A DNA stretch of 33,044 bases from NCBI GenBank assembly GCA_031268855.1, contig JAIRWS010000077.1, positions 1 to 33,044 on the forward strand, in the 5' to 3' direction. This DNA comes from Candidatus Margulisiibacteriota bacterium. GTDB lineage: Bacteria; Margulisbacteria; Termititenacia; Termititenacales; Termititenacaceae. The translations under genes were made by a program, and so were the position numbers. How positions within the stretch are numbered: position 1 is the first letter of the stretch; every line of letters starts with the position of its first letter. Shown in pieces: positions 1 to 7,857 of this stretch. Below the pieces are notes generated by a model, which was not told the origin of the DNA, searched no databases, and was given only the letters and a program-made list of their open reading frames with translations.

Positions 1-439
<439 letters not shown>

Positions 440-445
440 TTTAGC

Positions 446-1486
446 ATGAAAATCTCGGTGCTTTTGCCCGCTTATAACGCCGCGCCGTATCTGCCGCTGA
501 CGCTCGACGCGCTGGCCGGCCAAACTTTTCGGGATTTTGAAATCGTCTTTGTGGACGACTGCTCGACCGACGGTACGCTGGCGATTATGCAAAACAACGC
601 CGCCAGATTTCCGGCCGCGCAGATCATGCACAATAAAACCAATCAAAAATTGGCGCGCGCCTTGAATATCGGCCTGCGGCGCTGTCAGGGCGAGTATATT
701 TTCCGCCTTGACGCCGACGATCTGCTAACGCCGGACGCTCTGGAAAAAATGCTGAAAACCCTGGCGCAAAATCCGCAGGCCAACGGCGTGGTCTGCGACC
801 GCCTGCACATCGACGCGGCAGGCCGCCCGCAGCGGATGTCTTTGACGCTGACGGAGAATTATTATCTCCAGAAAAACATTTTGTTCCGCACGGCTTTCGG
901 CGGCCAGCCCTGCCTGATCCGCAAAGACATTTGGTCGGCCGCGGGGCTGTTCAATGCAGATCTGCGTTTCTGGGAAGATTACGCAATGGGCTTGAAAATG
1001 GCGCGGCATATTCATATCGTCGGCGTGCCGGAGCGTTTGTACCTTTACCGCGAATACGCCGGCAATATGACCAGCCGGAGCCGTCAGGACAAAACCGCGC
1101 AGGCGCGCGCGTATATTCAAAATCTGAAAAACACGCTGTTTACGCCGGCCGATTACAGCAACGCCTGGGAACAGGTCAAGCGGCATAAAGACCTGCTGTT
1201 TGATTTCGCGGCGGAGCGCAATCAAAAATACGCCAACATTATTCTGCGCTGTGCTCTGCATCTGGCCGCGCTGGGCCGCCGGTCAGACGCGCTCGCCGAG
1301 TTAAAAAAAGCCGAATATCTCGCGCCGCAGATCAATTACAGCGCGTTTGCTTTTTTGCTGAAACTGGGATTTAAAAATCTCGATAAATTCCGCGTCAATA
1401 TGAACTGCTGGTTTAATTACGCTTACGACGACCACCATGTAATACCTCTGCAAAAGCAAGCAGCAGCCGTGCCAGTCGCTGCTTAA
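446..1486 (+). CDS. Glycosyltransferase family 2 protein
   Basis: A GT-A fold, cytoplasmic glycosyltransferase using a nucleotide-sugar donor, probably for a surface polysaccharide or glycan. The N-terminal 180 residues carry the family signature: VSVLLPAYN-like start, nucleotide-binding DDCSTD (37-42), the metal-binding DADD (89-92) and a WED catalytic-base region (176-178). The remaining part to residue 346 is a helical C-terminal region without a recognised domain. No transmembrane segment is obvious. The neighbouring second GT2 gene and TupA-like gene suggest a small surface-glycan locus. Its 3' end overlaps the convergent GT2 gene by 74 nt. Donor and acceptor cannot be read from the sequence. 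Confidence 0.88.
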   Translation: MKISVLLPAYNAAPYLPLTLDALAGQTFRDFEIVFVDDCSTDGTLAIMQNNAARFPAAQIMHNKTNQKLARALNIGLRRCQGEYIFRLDADDLLTPDALEKMLKTLAQNPQANGVVCDRLHIDAAGRPQRMSLTLTENYYLQKNILFRTAFGGQPCLIRKDIWSAAGLFNADLRFWEDYAMGLKMARHIHIVGVPERLYLYREYAGNMTSRSRQDKTAQARAYIQNLKNTLFTPADYSNAWEQVKRHKDLLFDFAAERNQKYANIILRCALHLAALGRRSDALAELKKAEYLAPQINYSAFAFLLKLGFKNLDKFRVNMNCWFNYAYDDHHVIPLQKQAAAVPVAA

Positions 1487-2294
1487 ATAATTCCCATTTT
1501 AAATGCCGGTTGATCCGGTAATTTGTCCGGCGGCGGATGTAAGTCTTGATCTGCCGGTCATAGTCGGGATAACGCTCCAGCAAAATTTTTTTATTGCGGT
1601 CGCGGTACGGGGTTTTTAATTTTTTGCCGAGCGAGCCGCGGCCTTTGTGCCAGATGTAAGTCGTGTCGTCCATGACATGCGTCCAGCCGGCGGCTCTGGC
1701 GCGTAGCGACCAGTCATTTTCCTCGCACAAGCCGCGGTCAAAAATCTCATCGTAATAGCCCACCGTCCGCAGAGCCGCGCGCTTGATGTACAGACAAAAT
1801 CCCATGGCCGTCGGGATCTCCGGATAAAGTTTTAAGGAATGTTTTTCCACGAAAGCCGCCATTTCGTCGAGCGTAAAAAAATCGGGAATTTGCCCGTGCT
1901 GGAAATAACCCGGCACGGTCGTGATCGTGCTGTTATTGGACAGGGCCGAAGCCGACGCGATATTTACCCGGCTGTAAGCGGCCGCGCGCAGTTTGCGCAG
2001 CCAGCCGGCGGTGACCAGCGTGTCGTTATTGAGGAGCACCACATCATTTTTAGAATACCGCATACCGTGGTTGACCGCGCGCAAAAAACCCTGGTTTTTT
2101 TTCTGCGCCAGTAAAATTATTTGCTTGTGTTTTCGCGCATAATTTTTTTCTAACGCGCGAGTTTTTTTATCCGTGCTTTTGTCATCGACAATAATTAAGC
2201 GGTACGGCGTATCTGTTGTCCAGCGTAAAACAGAATCCAAACAGCCGCGCGTCAGTTCGTAATTGTTGAAAACCGGCACGATGACGTCGATCAT
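1413..2294 (-). CDS. Glycosyltransferase family 2 protein
   Basis: A 293-residue GT2 enzyme of the rhamnosyltransferase-like type. It starts with MIDVIVPVFNN and shows DDKSTD (37-42), the metal-binding LLNNDT (87-92) and an acidic EEND (191-194) followed by W, typical of the catalytic-base region. The C-terminus is very basic (R and K rich), which may help membrane association. It faces the upstream GT2 gene and overlaps its end by 74 nt on the opposite strand. The ATG at 2294 has TATACT 7 nt upstream (2302-2307, minus strand), again suggesting a leaderless transcript. The sugar specificity is unknown. Confidence 0.87.
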   Translation of the reverse strand: MIDVIVPVFNNYELTRGCLDSVLRWTTDTPYRLIIVDDKSTDKKTRALEKNYARKHKQIILLAQKKNQGFLRAVNHGMRYSKNDVVLLNNDTLVTAGWLRKLRAAAYSRVNIASASALSNNSTITTVPGYFQHGQIPDFFTLDEMAAFVEKHSLKLYPEIPTAMGFCLYIKRAALRTVGYYDEIFDRGLCEENDWSLRARAAGWTHVMDDTTYIWHKGRGSLGKKLKTPYRDRNKKILLERYPDYDRQIKTYIRRRTNYRINRHLKWELFKQRLARLLLAFAEVLHGGRRKRN

Positions 2295-2301
2295 GCCGTG
2301 C

Positions 2302-2319
2302 AGTATATCATGTTATAAT
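2302..2319. promoter_or_regulatory. Divergent leaderless -10 boxes between GT2 and TupA-like genes
   Basis: Minus strand: TATACT at 2307-2302, 7 nt before the ATG at 2294. Plus strand: TATAAT at 2314-2319, 6 nt before the ATG at 2326. Only 31 bp separate the two start codons, so both -10 boxes fit between them and both transcripts would lack a 5' leader. No convincing -35 is seen for either. Confidence 0.55.
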
Positions 2320-2325
2320 TAGCGT

Positions 2326-3228
2326 ATGTTTTGGCTTGGCGGCTTTCTCAGCGTTCTTTTTTCGTATTTAATAGTTCAAAAAATCCAGTTCAATTACCGG
2401 CTACGTCAGCCGCAGGCTTATACGGAAAAACTTTTTTACCGGAAATTTCGCCGCCGGATCAACTGGGATAAGCCGCGCGATTTCAATGAAAAAATTCACT
2501 GGCTGAAATTTTACTCCAACACATCGCGCTGGCCGGAGCTGGCTGACAAGTACAGAGTCCGCGCGTATGTGCAAAGTAAAGGGCTGGGAAGCGCGCTCAA
2601 TAAACTGTACGCGGTCTATGCTACGCCGCAAGAAATTGACCTGCAGGCTCTGCCACGCTCTTTTGCGCTCAAAGCCAATAACGGCAGCGGCGATATTTTG
2701 CTCGTGCCGGACAAGACTAAAATCACGCGCGGTAAAATTCTGCGGCATTTTGGCCGGCGTAAATATTTTGGCGTGGATACCGCCGAGCCGCATTATTTAA
2801 AAATACCACCCAAAATCATTGTCGAAAAATTGTTGCGGGAAGACAGCGGCCACTCGGCCTCGTTGATCGATTACAAATTTTTTTGTTTTCACGGCGAGCC
2901 AAAATATATTTACGTCTGCTGGGACCGCGATGAACGCAAAGTTGACCATCTGCGCGAAACTTATGACAGCCGCTGGCGTCTGGTCAAGAACGCTTATCCC
3001 CGGGCCGGACGCTACCAAAGCCGCGGTCTGCCCCGACCAAAATCGTTTGCCCAAATGCAGAAAATGTGCCGCCGGCTGGCCAAAGGTTTTCCTTTTGTGC
3101 GCGTGGACTGGTACGAAGTCGAAGGCCGACCGGTCTTCGGCGAAATGACTTTCACGCCGGCCGCTGGTTTTATTGATTACTACACGCCTGCTTTTCTCCA
3201 GACCCTGGGGCGGCAAATTAAAATTTGA
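2326..3228 (+). CDS. TupA-like ATP-grasp protein (polysaccharide biosynthesis)
   Basis: A 300-residue member of the TupA-like ATP-grasp family, named after a protein of teichuronopeptide synthesis and common in capsule and O-antigen loci. ATP-grasp enzymes join a carboxylate to an amine through an acylphosphate. Visible signatures are the family opening FNEKIHWLKFY with DKYRVRAYV (about residues 53-82), the ATP-grasp core FALKANNGSGD, and the C-terminal VRVDWYEVEG and FGEMTFTPAAGF stretches. Residues 1-18 are hydrophobic and could anchor the protein in the membrane. It probably works with the two GT2 genes beside it, attaching an amino acid or similar group to a glycan; that partnership is inferred from position only. 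Confidence 0.8.
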   Translation: MFWLGGFLSVLFSYLIVQKIQFNYRLRQPQAYTEKLFYRKFRRRINWDKPRDFNEKIHWLKFYSNTSRWPELADKYRVRAYVQSKGLGSALNKLYAVYATPQEIDLQALPRSFALKANNGSGDILLVPDKTKITRGKILRHFGRRKYFGVDTAEPHYLKIPPKIIVEKLLREDSGHSASLIDYKFFCFHGEPKYIYVCWDRDERKVDHLRETYDSRWRLVKNAYPRAGRYQSRGLPRPKSFAQMQKMCRRLAKGFPFVRVDWYEVEGRPVFGEMTFTPAAGFIDYYTPAFLQTLGRQIKI

Positions 3229-3251
3229 CTTTCCTAATCCGTAATTTCCTG

Positions 3252-3257
3252 TATAAT
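3252..3257 (+). promoter_or_regulatory. -10 box 7 nt before the cyclophilin ATG
   Basis: TATAAT at 3252-3257, 7 nt before the ATG at 3265. A TTGACT at 3225-3230 is too far upstream (21 nt) for a normal -35. It supports a leaderless transcript for the long, signal-peptide-bearing form. Confidence 0.5.
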
Positions 3258-3264
3258 AAGCCTC

Positions 3265-3855
3265 ATGGGGAAAAAGTTCATTTTAATTCTAAGCGTCATT
3301 GCCGCAACTTTATTTTCTGCTGAAGGAGAAAAAACTATGACCGTCAATCCAGTGATTGCTCTGAAAACCAGCGAGGGGGTTATCCGGATCGAATTATATC
3401 CAGACAAAGCGCCGCTAACAGTCCAAAATTTTCTGGCGTATGTCAACGCGGGTTTTTATGACGGTACGATTTTTCACCGCGTAATTCCCAATTTCATGAT
3501 CCAGGGCGGTGGATTTGTTTCTGGTCTGACGCAGAAAGAAACCAAAGACCCGATCGTCAACGAAGCGGGCAACGGCTTGTCCAATACACGCGGGACTGTC
3601 GCCATGGCGCGTACCAATGTTGTGGACAGCGCGACCGCGCAGTTCTTTATTAATGTGGCGGACAATGTTTTTCTCGATCACACCGACGACACGCCGCGCG
3701 GCTTTGGCTACTGCGTATTTGGCAAAGTCATCGCGGGTCTGGACGTCACGGATAAGATCGTCAGTGTGCCGCGCGGCAATTTCGGCCAGCATCAAGACGT
3801 GCCCAAAGAAGATATTGTGATTATTTCCGCGGCTGTAGAACAGCCAGCGCCGTAA
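3265..3855 (+). CDS. Cyclophilin-type peptidyl-prolyl cis-trans isomerase
   Basis: Catalyses cis-trans isomerisation of prolyl bonds during protein folding. The cyclophilin domain starts near residue 29 and has the catalytic FHR (70-72), the QGG stretch (80-82), the AMAR motif and FFINV. From the ATG at 3265 the protein (196 residues) has an N-terminal basic-hydrophobic stretch (KK then FILILSVIAATLFSA) resembling a cleavable signal peptide, so this form would be exported. An internal ATG at 3337 (residue 25) is preceded by AAGGAG with 8-nt spacing and would give a cytosolic form beginning MTVNPV. Which start dominates cannot be decided from sequence. It converges with the next gene, leaving 5 bp between stops. 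Confidence 0.92.
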   Translation: MGKKFILILSVIAATLFSAEGEKTMTVNPVIALKTSEGVIRIELYPDKAPLTVQNFLAYVNAGFYDGTIFHRVIPNFMIQGGGFVSGLTQKETKDPIVNEAGNGLSNTRGTVAMARTNVVDSATAQFFINVADNVFLDHTDDTPRGFGYCVFGKVIAGLDVTDKIVSVPRGNFGQHQDVPKEDIVIISAAVEQPAP

Positions 3856-3860
3856 AAAAT

Positions 3861-4808
3861 CTACCGCGCCTGCCAGCGGTAAGCAGCCTTACGCAGTCTA
3901 TCCATGATCGCCAAACCGATCCCCGTTTCCGGCACAGGCTCGGCCACGATGCAGTCGATCTCCGCGTCTTCCATTTTGTGCAGCGCGCCAAATAAATTTG
4001 CCGCGGCTTCGCGCAAATCACCGGCTGGCGAAAGTATCTCGGCCAGTTTATAGCCGCCCGCGTCCGCGCCGCGCAGAGAGATCAGGCCGGCGCGGGTTTT
4101 GTCTATTTCTTTTTGTCCCGCAAAATACAGCGGCTTGGCCGGACTGTAATGAGATTTCAATAAACCGGGCGACGGCAGACCAGCGGCGGCGCGGCTGGAA
4201 GCCGGCAGGATTTTTTCTAAATCTTCTCTGGTGATTACGCCCTGCCGCAAGATCGTAAAACCGTCTTCCTGCAAAGAGATCACCGTTGACTCAATGCCGA
4301 CTCTGGCCGCGCCGCCGCCCAGCACGCACTCGAGCGACGGCAGCTGCTTGCGGACGTGTTCGGCGGTGGTCGGACTCAGGCAGCCAAATTTATTGGCGCT
4401 CGGCGCGGCCAGCGGACAGCCGGACTGCCGGATCAATTCCAGCGCGATAGGATTATCCGGCATGCGTAGAGCGACTGTCGATAGTCCGGCGGTGACAATG
4501 TCGGGGATCAGCGTATTTTTCGGCAGAACTATGGTCAGTGGCCCCGGCCAAAATTTTTCCGTCAGCCACTGCACATAAGTGCGCTGCAGCGGCATTAGGC
4601 ATGGCGAGTCCACCACGTAGGCGAAAATCTGTCCGGGGTCAGCGATATGAACGATCAGCGGATCAAAACTCGGCCGCTGTTTCAGCTCAAAAATTTTGGC
4701 CACGGCCCGGGCTTCGAGAGCGTTGGCGCCCAGACCGTAAACCGTCTCTGTCGGAAAAGCGACGACTCCGCCGCTCTTGATAATCTCCGCCGCGCGTTTT
4801 ATTTCCAC
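3861..4808 (-). CDS. Threonylcarbamoyl-AMP synthase (Sua5/YrdC type)
   Basis: Makes threonylcarbamoyl-AMP from threonine, bicarbonate and ATP, the first step of t6A37 modification of ANN-decoding tRNAs. The YrdC domain shows PTETVYGLGA (19-28), KQRP (43-46), WPGP (87-90) and SAN (137-139) followed by LSPTT. At 315 residues it is the long Sua5 form: after the linker with HYSPAKP comes the smaller C-terminal Sua5 domain. The start is GTG at 4808, the only start fitting the domain boundary, with AAGG 7 nt upstream. No other t6A gene (tsaB, tsaD, tsaE) is in the window. Confidence 0.93.
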   Translation of the reverse strand: MEIKRAAEIIKSGGVVAFPTETVYGLGANALEARAVAKIFELKQRPSFDPLIVHIADPGQIFAYVVDSPCLMPLQRTYVQWLTEKFWPGPLTIVLPKNTLIPDIVTAGLSTVALRMPDNPIALELIRQSGCPLAAPSANKFGCLSPTTAEHVRKQLPSLECVLGGGAARVGIESTVISLQEDGFTILRQGVITREDLEKILPASSRAAAGLPSPGLLKSHYSPAKPLYFAGQKEIDKTRAGLISLRGADAGGYKLAEILSPAGDLREAAANLFGALHKMEDAEIDCIVAEPVPETGIGLAIMDRLRKAAYRWQAR

Positions 4809-4841
4809 AAAATTACCTTAACACGAATTTTGGTCTTTTGA

Positions 4842-4847
4842 TATGAT
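4842..4847 (+). promoter_or_regulatory. -10 box close to the MATE gene start
   Basis: TATGAT at 4842-4847, 9 nt before the ATG at 4857. The predicted start of transcription is within about 3 nt of the ATG, so the leader would be absent or almost absent. Confidence 0.4.
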
Positions 4848-4856
4848 AGCCGGATC

Positions 4857-6209
4857 ATGCCGCCGCCAGCTAAATATGTGCAAATGACCACCGCGCCGGT
4901 CGGGCGTTTGGTCTGCCGTCTGGCCGTGCCTACCGTGGTCATCATGCTGACTTCGGCGCTGTACAATATGGCTGACACTTTTTTTGTCAGCTCGCTGGGC
5001 ACGGAAGCAACCGCGGCGCTGGGCGTGGCGTTTCCTTTCATGGCGATCATTCAGGCCGTCGGTTTTTTCTTCGGCAACGGCGCGGGCAATTATCTGGCCA
5101 GAGCTTTAGGCGCGCAGCGCGGCAGCGACGCGGCCAAAATGGCTTCCACCAGTTTCTTTACCGCGTTTGTTTTTGGTCTGGGTCTGGCCGCGCTGGGATT
5201 GATTTTTTTAACGCCGCTGGCGCGTCTGCTGGGCGCCACGCCCGCGCTGCTGTCCGGCACAGTGGAATACCTGCGCTATATTCTGCTGGCGGCGCCGTTC
5301 ATGATCTGCGCTTTCATGCTCAATAACTGTCTGCGCTTTCAGGGCAATGCGTTTTGGAGCATGATCGGCATGGTCAGCGGCGCGGCGCTAAATGTCGCGC
5401 TGGATCCCCTGTTTATCTTTGGTTTTAACTGGGGATTATCCGGAGCGGCTCTGGCCACTATGCTCAGCCAGATAATCAGTTTTTTGATCCTGTTGTTTTT
5501 AAGCAACGGCGTGAAAACCAACGTGCCGGTATCGCCGCGCAATTTTGCGCCAGGTCTGGGACTCTACCGGGAATTATGGCGCGGCGGACTGCCTTCCTTG
5601 CTGCGCCAGTCCCTGCTGTGCCTCTCCACGATCATGATCAACCACGCGGCTGGCGCGTTTGGCGACGCGGTCATCGCCGGCATTTCTATAGTCATGCGGA
5701 TCATTCAGACACTCTCCGCGGCGATTATCGGCATCGGGCAAGGGCTGCAGCCGGTCTGCGGTTTCAACTACGGCGCCGGACTGTACGAGCGTGTCCGGCA
5801 GGCGCAGCGCTTTTGCGTAAAACTCACTCTGGCCATACTGTCCGCGCTGAGCCTGATCTGTTTATTGTGGGCGCCGTGGATCGTCGCGCTTTTCCGCACT
5901 GGCGATCCGGAAGTGGTCGCTGTTGGCGCCTGGGCTTTGCGCCTGCAGGCTCTGAGTCTGCCGCTGGCCGGACAAACAATTATCGACAATCTTTTTTTGC
6001 AGACTATCGGCCGCTCTACAGCGGCTTCCTGGATAGCCCTATCCAGACAGGGTTTGTTCTTATTGCCGTTTTTAATAATTTTCGCGCGGTTTTTCGGCGT
6101 CATCGGCATCCAGCTTTGCGTACCGGCGGCGGATCTTTGCGCGTTTATTCTGGCGGTGAGTTTGTCGGCAAAAGCGTTTAGAGAAGCTCCTTTTATCCGT
6201 TCCCGCTGA
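4857..6209 (+). CDS. MATE family efflux transporter
   Basis: A 450-residue inner-membrane transporter of the multidrug and toxic compound extrusion family, with twelve predicted hydrophobic segments in two bundles and the usual length. The opening PVGRLVCRLAVPTVVIMLTS and the YNMADTFFVSSLG stretch are characteristic of the bacterial DinF/NorM-like branch; the second half repeats the pattern (PSLLRQSL, GIGQGLQPVCGFNYGAG). Such proteins export drugs, metabolites or lipid-linked substrates using a Na+ or H+ gradient. The substrate is unknown. It is a single gene converging on the Xre gene with a 12-bp gap, and it is too far from the RiPP cluster at 14-21 kb to be assigned as its exporter. Confidence 0.92.
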   Translation: MPPPAKYVQMTTAPVGRLVCRLAVPTVVIMLTSALYNMADTFFVSSLGTEATAALGVAFPFMAIIQAVGFFFGNGAGNYLARALGAQRGSDAAKMASTSFFTAFVFGLGLAALGLIFLTPLARLLGATPALLSGTVEYLRYILLAAPFMICAFMLNNCLRFQGNAFWSMIGMVSGAALNVALDPLFIFGFNWGLSGAALATMLSQIISFLILLFLSNGVKTNVPVSPRNFAPGLGLYRELWRGGLPSLLRQSLLCLSTIMINHAAGAFGDAVIAGISIVMRIIQTLSAAIIGIGQGLQPVCGFNYGAGLYERVRQAQRFCVKLTLAILSALSLICLLWAPWIVALFRTGDPEVVAVGAWALRLQALSLPLAGQTIIDNLFLQTIGRSTAASWIALSRQGLFLLPFLIIFARFFGVIGIQLCVPAADLCAFILAVSLSAKAFREAPFIRSR

Positions 6210-6221
6210 GATGTATCCGCG

Positions 6222-6476
6222 CTAATCGAAAATCCGCCAGAAACGGGCAGGAGTAAGTCCCAGTCCCTCAACAATTTTGAGCAAAGTATTGAGACGCGGC
6301 TCGCGCTGGCCTTTTTCGATACGCATGATAACGGACTCGCGCAGTCCAGCCCGGTAAGCCAGCTGATAAATACTCAAATCCCTGTCCAGACGCAACTTTT
6401 TTAGATAAAGGCCGACATCGCTCGAATCATATTTCAAGCCAAGCTCGGCTTTACGCGGATACTTGCCAATTGACAT
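6222..6476 (-). CDS. Xre-family helix-turn-helix regulator
   Basis: An 84-residue single-domain DNA-binding protein. Residues 22-76 form a typical HTH_3/Xre fold: VGLYLKKLRLDRDLSIYQLA, then RESVIMRIEKGQREPRLNTLLKIVEGL. The start at 6476 is preferred over ATGs further upstream because TATGAT (6488-6483, minus strand) lies 6 nt before it, giving a leaderless transcript, and because the upstream extension would run over the divergent promoter. It is divergent from the tail-collar-like gene. A perfect 14-bp palindrome and a weaker copy overlapping its own start codon lie between the genes, so it probably represses the tail gene and itself. Confidence 0.85.
   Translation of the reverse strand: MSIGKYPRKAELGLKYDSSDVGLYLKKLRLDRDLSIYQLAYRAGLRESVIMRIEKGQREPRLNTLLKIVEGLGLTPARFWRIFD
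6463..6476. promoter_or_regulatory. Degenerate second operator copy
   Basis: TTGCCAATTGACAT matches the perfect palindrome at 6512-6525 at 10 of 14 positions. It overlaps the -35 of the tail gene promoter and the start codon of the Xre gene, which is the place expected for autoregulation. Confidence 0.4.
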
Positions 6477-6497
6477 GTATAAATCATAGGCTATAAT
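6470..6497 (+). promoter_or_regulatory. Promoter of the tail-collar-like gene
   Basis: TTGACA (6470-6475), a 16-nt spacer, TATAAT (6492-6497): a full consensus sigma70-type promoter. Transcription would start near 6504, giving a leader of about 55 nt that contains the palindrome at 6512-6525 and the ribosome-binding site AAGGGGG. Confidence 0.75.
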
Positions 6498-6511
6498 ATA
6501 ACTGGTTTTAC

Positions 6512-6525
6512 TTGCCAGCTGGCAA
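6512..6525. promoter_or_regulatory. Perfect 14-bp palindrome, likely Xre operator
   Basis: TTGCCAGCTGGCAA is a perfect inverted repeat placed 14 nt downstream of the TATAAT box, where a bound repressor would block early elongation or initiation. Xre dimers usually bind palindromes of this size. Assignment to the adjacent Xre protein rests on position. Confidence 0.6.
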
Positions 6526-6559
6526 AGAAACAAGGAAATTAAAAAAAGGGGGTACATTT

Positions 6560-7438
6560 ATGGTTACTGATAATTACACTGATAAATTTGAGGGGACGCC
6601 GTATTTTATTAAGAAAGGCGAGCAGCTTTCGGCGGCGGGCATGACGGCTGCTTTGAACACCAGAGAGAAGGTGGCGAATAAAGTGACCGGCCTGTCCGGC
6701 GCGTCCACTGATGACGAATATCCCTCGGCCAAAGCTGTTCATGATGCTTTGAACGGCTCCGGTAATGATGTCGTGCATAAGAGCGAAAATGAAACGATAA
6801 CCGGTGTTAAAACTTTTGGCGCAACGGCCGAGCCAAAATTAGGCGCGGCTAAAATAACTGACGCTGCCAATGACGGCACAAAATTTGCCACCGAGGCGCA
6901 GGTGTATAAAGCCGTACAGGGCATGGATATTCTGCCTAGAGGCACGATACTGGCAATGGCGGTGGCCAGCTGGCTAAACGCCGACGCGGCGTTCCAGAGC
7001 AAATGGCGCGTCTGTGACGGCTCAGGCGGCACGCCAAATCTGACCGGCCGGTTTTTGCGCGGCGGGACGGCGAGCGACCCGCTTACTGGCGATGGCAAGA
7101 AAATATTGTCTATAAACGAAATCCCTTCACACAGTCACAGGCACACCCATGATACACATACAGGCCGTGTTAGGTTTTATGATGCGATAATATCTCCTCC
7201 GACCAATGTCAATCCGCCGGATTCTCCCGCACACGATGTCAGCGGCGTTTTCGGTTCTGAATATAGCTCTTATATGATGAATAGTTCGGGAAAAGGTGTT
7301 GCTAGTATTACTAATTGCCATCCAATACTTACACTTAATGCCGGGCATAGTTATGATCAAACCGCTACTGGCGGTGGACAGGCTTTTGACGTAGTACCGG
7401 CCTTTTATACAGTGATTTATATAATGAAAATAAGCTAA
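6560..7438 (+). CDS. Phage tail-fibre/tail-collar-like protein
   Basis: A 292-residue protein resembling phage tail fibres. The N-terminal half has tail-fibre-like linker motifs (DDEYPSAKAVHDAL near 51-64, GVKTFGA near 82-88, FATEAQVYKAV near 109-119). The C-terminal half has a tail-collar-like section: LPRGTILA, KWRVCDGSGGTPNLTGRFLRGG (149-169), a His-rich loop EIPSHSHRHTHDTH, and the ending VVPAFYTVIYIMKIS. The ATG at 6560 follows AAGGGGG with 7-nt spacing; ATGs further upstream lie within the leader. No other phage gene is nearby, so it is either a domesticated tail-fibre gene or a stand-alone surface or adhesion protein. It is controlled by its own promoter and probably by the divergent Xre protein. 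Confidence 0.75.
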   Translation: MVTDNYTDKFEGTPYFIKKGEQLSAAGMTAALNTREKVANKVTGLSGASTDDEYPSAKAVHDALNGSGNDVVHKSENETITGVKTFGATAEPKLGAAKITDAANDGTKFATEAQVYKAVQGMDILPRGTILAMAVASWLNADAAFQSKWRVCDGSGGTPNLTGRFLRGGTASDPLTGDGKKILSINEIPSHSHRHTHDTHTGRVRFYDAIISPPTNVNPPDSPAHDVSGVFGSEYSSYMMNSSGKGVASITNCHPILTLNAGHSYDQTATGGGQAFDVVPAFYTVIYIMKIS

Positions 7439-7857
7439 AAATTTTCGTTCCGCAAAATCAAGCTTCGGTCGGTGACTGTAAGCCCGCTAGGGAGCGGAGT
7501 ATCCTGCGGATACGCTGGCGAAGTGACCGGCGCCATCATCATCGCGTATTTCACCATGTTTCACTCCGTGAAACACCCCTCTGTCTAAAATTTGCCAAAG
7601 CAAATTTTGGACATCTCCTCTTAAACAAGGGGAGATAATTCAAATTCAAATTCAAATCCTAATCCTGTTAGTTTCCTCCCATTTTACAAGGGGAGGTGGC
7701 AGCGAAGCTGCCGGTGGGGTGTCAGAGGGGCATCTGCGTCAGCAGACATGGCGACGCTGAACGCTGATTGAATGGCAAAAATTGTCGCCAGCCTCGACAG
7801 GGAAACAAAGGCGCTTTAGATAAAGATATTTGCCGCGCGGAAACGCAGAAATAAAGC
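7439..7857. other. 419-bp gene-free gap between convergent tail and nadA genes, hairpin-rich
   Basis: No credible coding frame is present. The gap holds several short perfect hairpins: GTATCC/GGATAC (7499-7513), GTTTCAC/GTGAAAC (7558-7574), the repeat element at 7573-7730, and TCTGC/GCAGA (7733-7746). It probably contains the ends of both flanking transcripts, but no stem followed by a clear T-run was found on either strand. Confidence 0.6.
7573..7730. repeat. Palindromic, multi-hairpin intergenic repeat element
   Basis: The element is bounded by ACACCCCTCTG on the left and GGGGTGTCAGAGGGG on the right, which are near inverted copies. Inside are four stems: AAAATTTGC/GCAAATTTT (7587-7608), ATCTCC/GGAGAT (7613-7636), CCTCCC/GGGAGG (7675-7696) and GGCAGC/GCTGCC (7698-7712). 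Three tandem ATTCAA units lie at 7638-7655. This CACCCCTCTG ... GGGGAGGTGGC ... GGTGGGGTG pattern recalls a short dispersed element seen between genes in many environmental bacterial genomes (from memory, not checked). It encodes nothing and would have to be mobilised in trans. Confidence 0.6.

Noticed and set aside
3831-3845. A terminator at GGCTGT/ACAGCC near the end of the cyclophilin gene.
   Set aside because: The stem is perfect but lies inside the coding end and is not followed by a T-run on either strand.
4857-6209. The MATE transporter as the exporter of the cysteine-rich product.
   Set aside because: It is 8 kb from the cluster, separated by housekeeping operons, and MATE proteins move small molecules rather than 50-kDa proteins.
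6560-7438. A diversity-generating retroelement target at the tail-like gene.
   Set aside because: No reverse transcriptase, no template-like repeat of the 3' coding end and no adenine-biased variable region could be found in the window.
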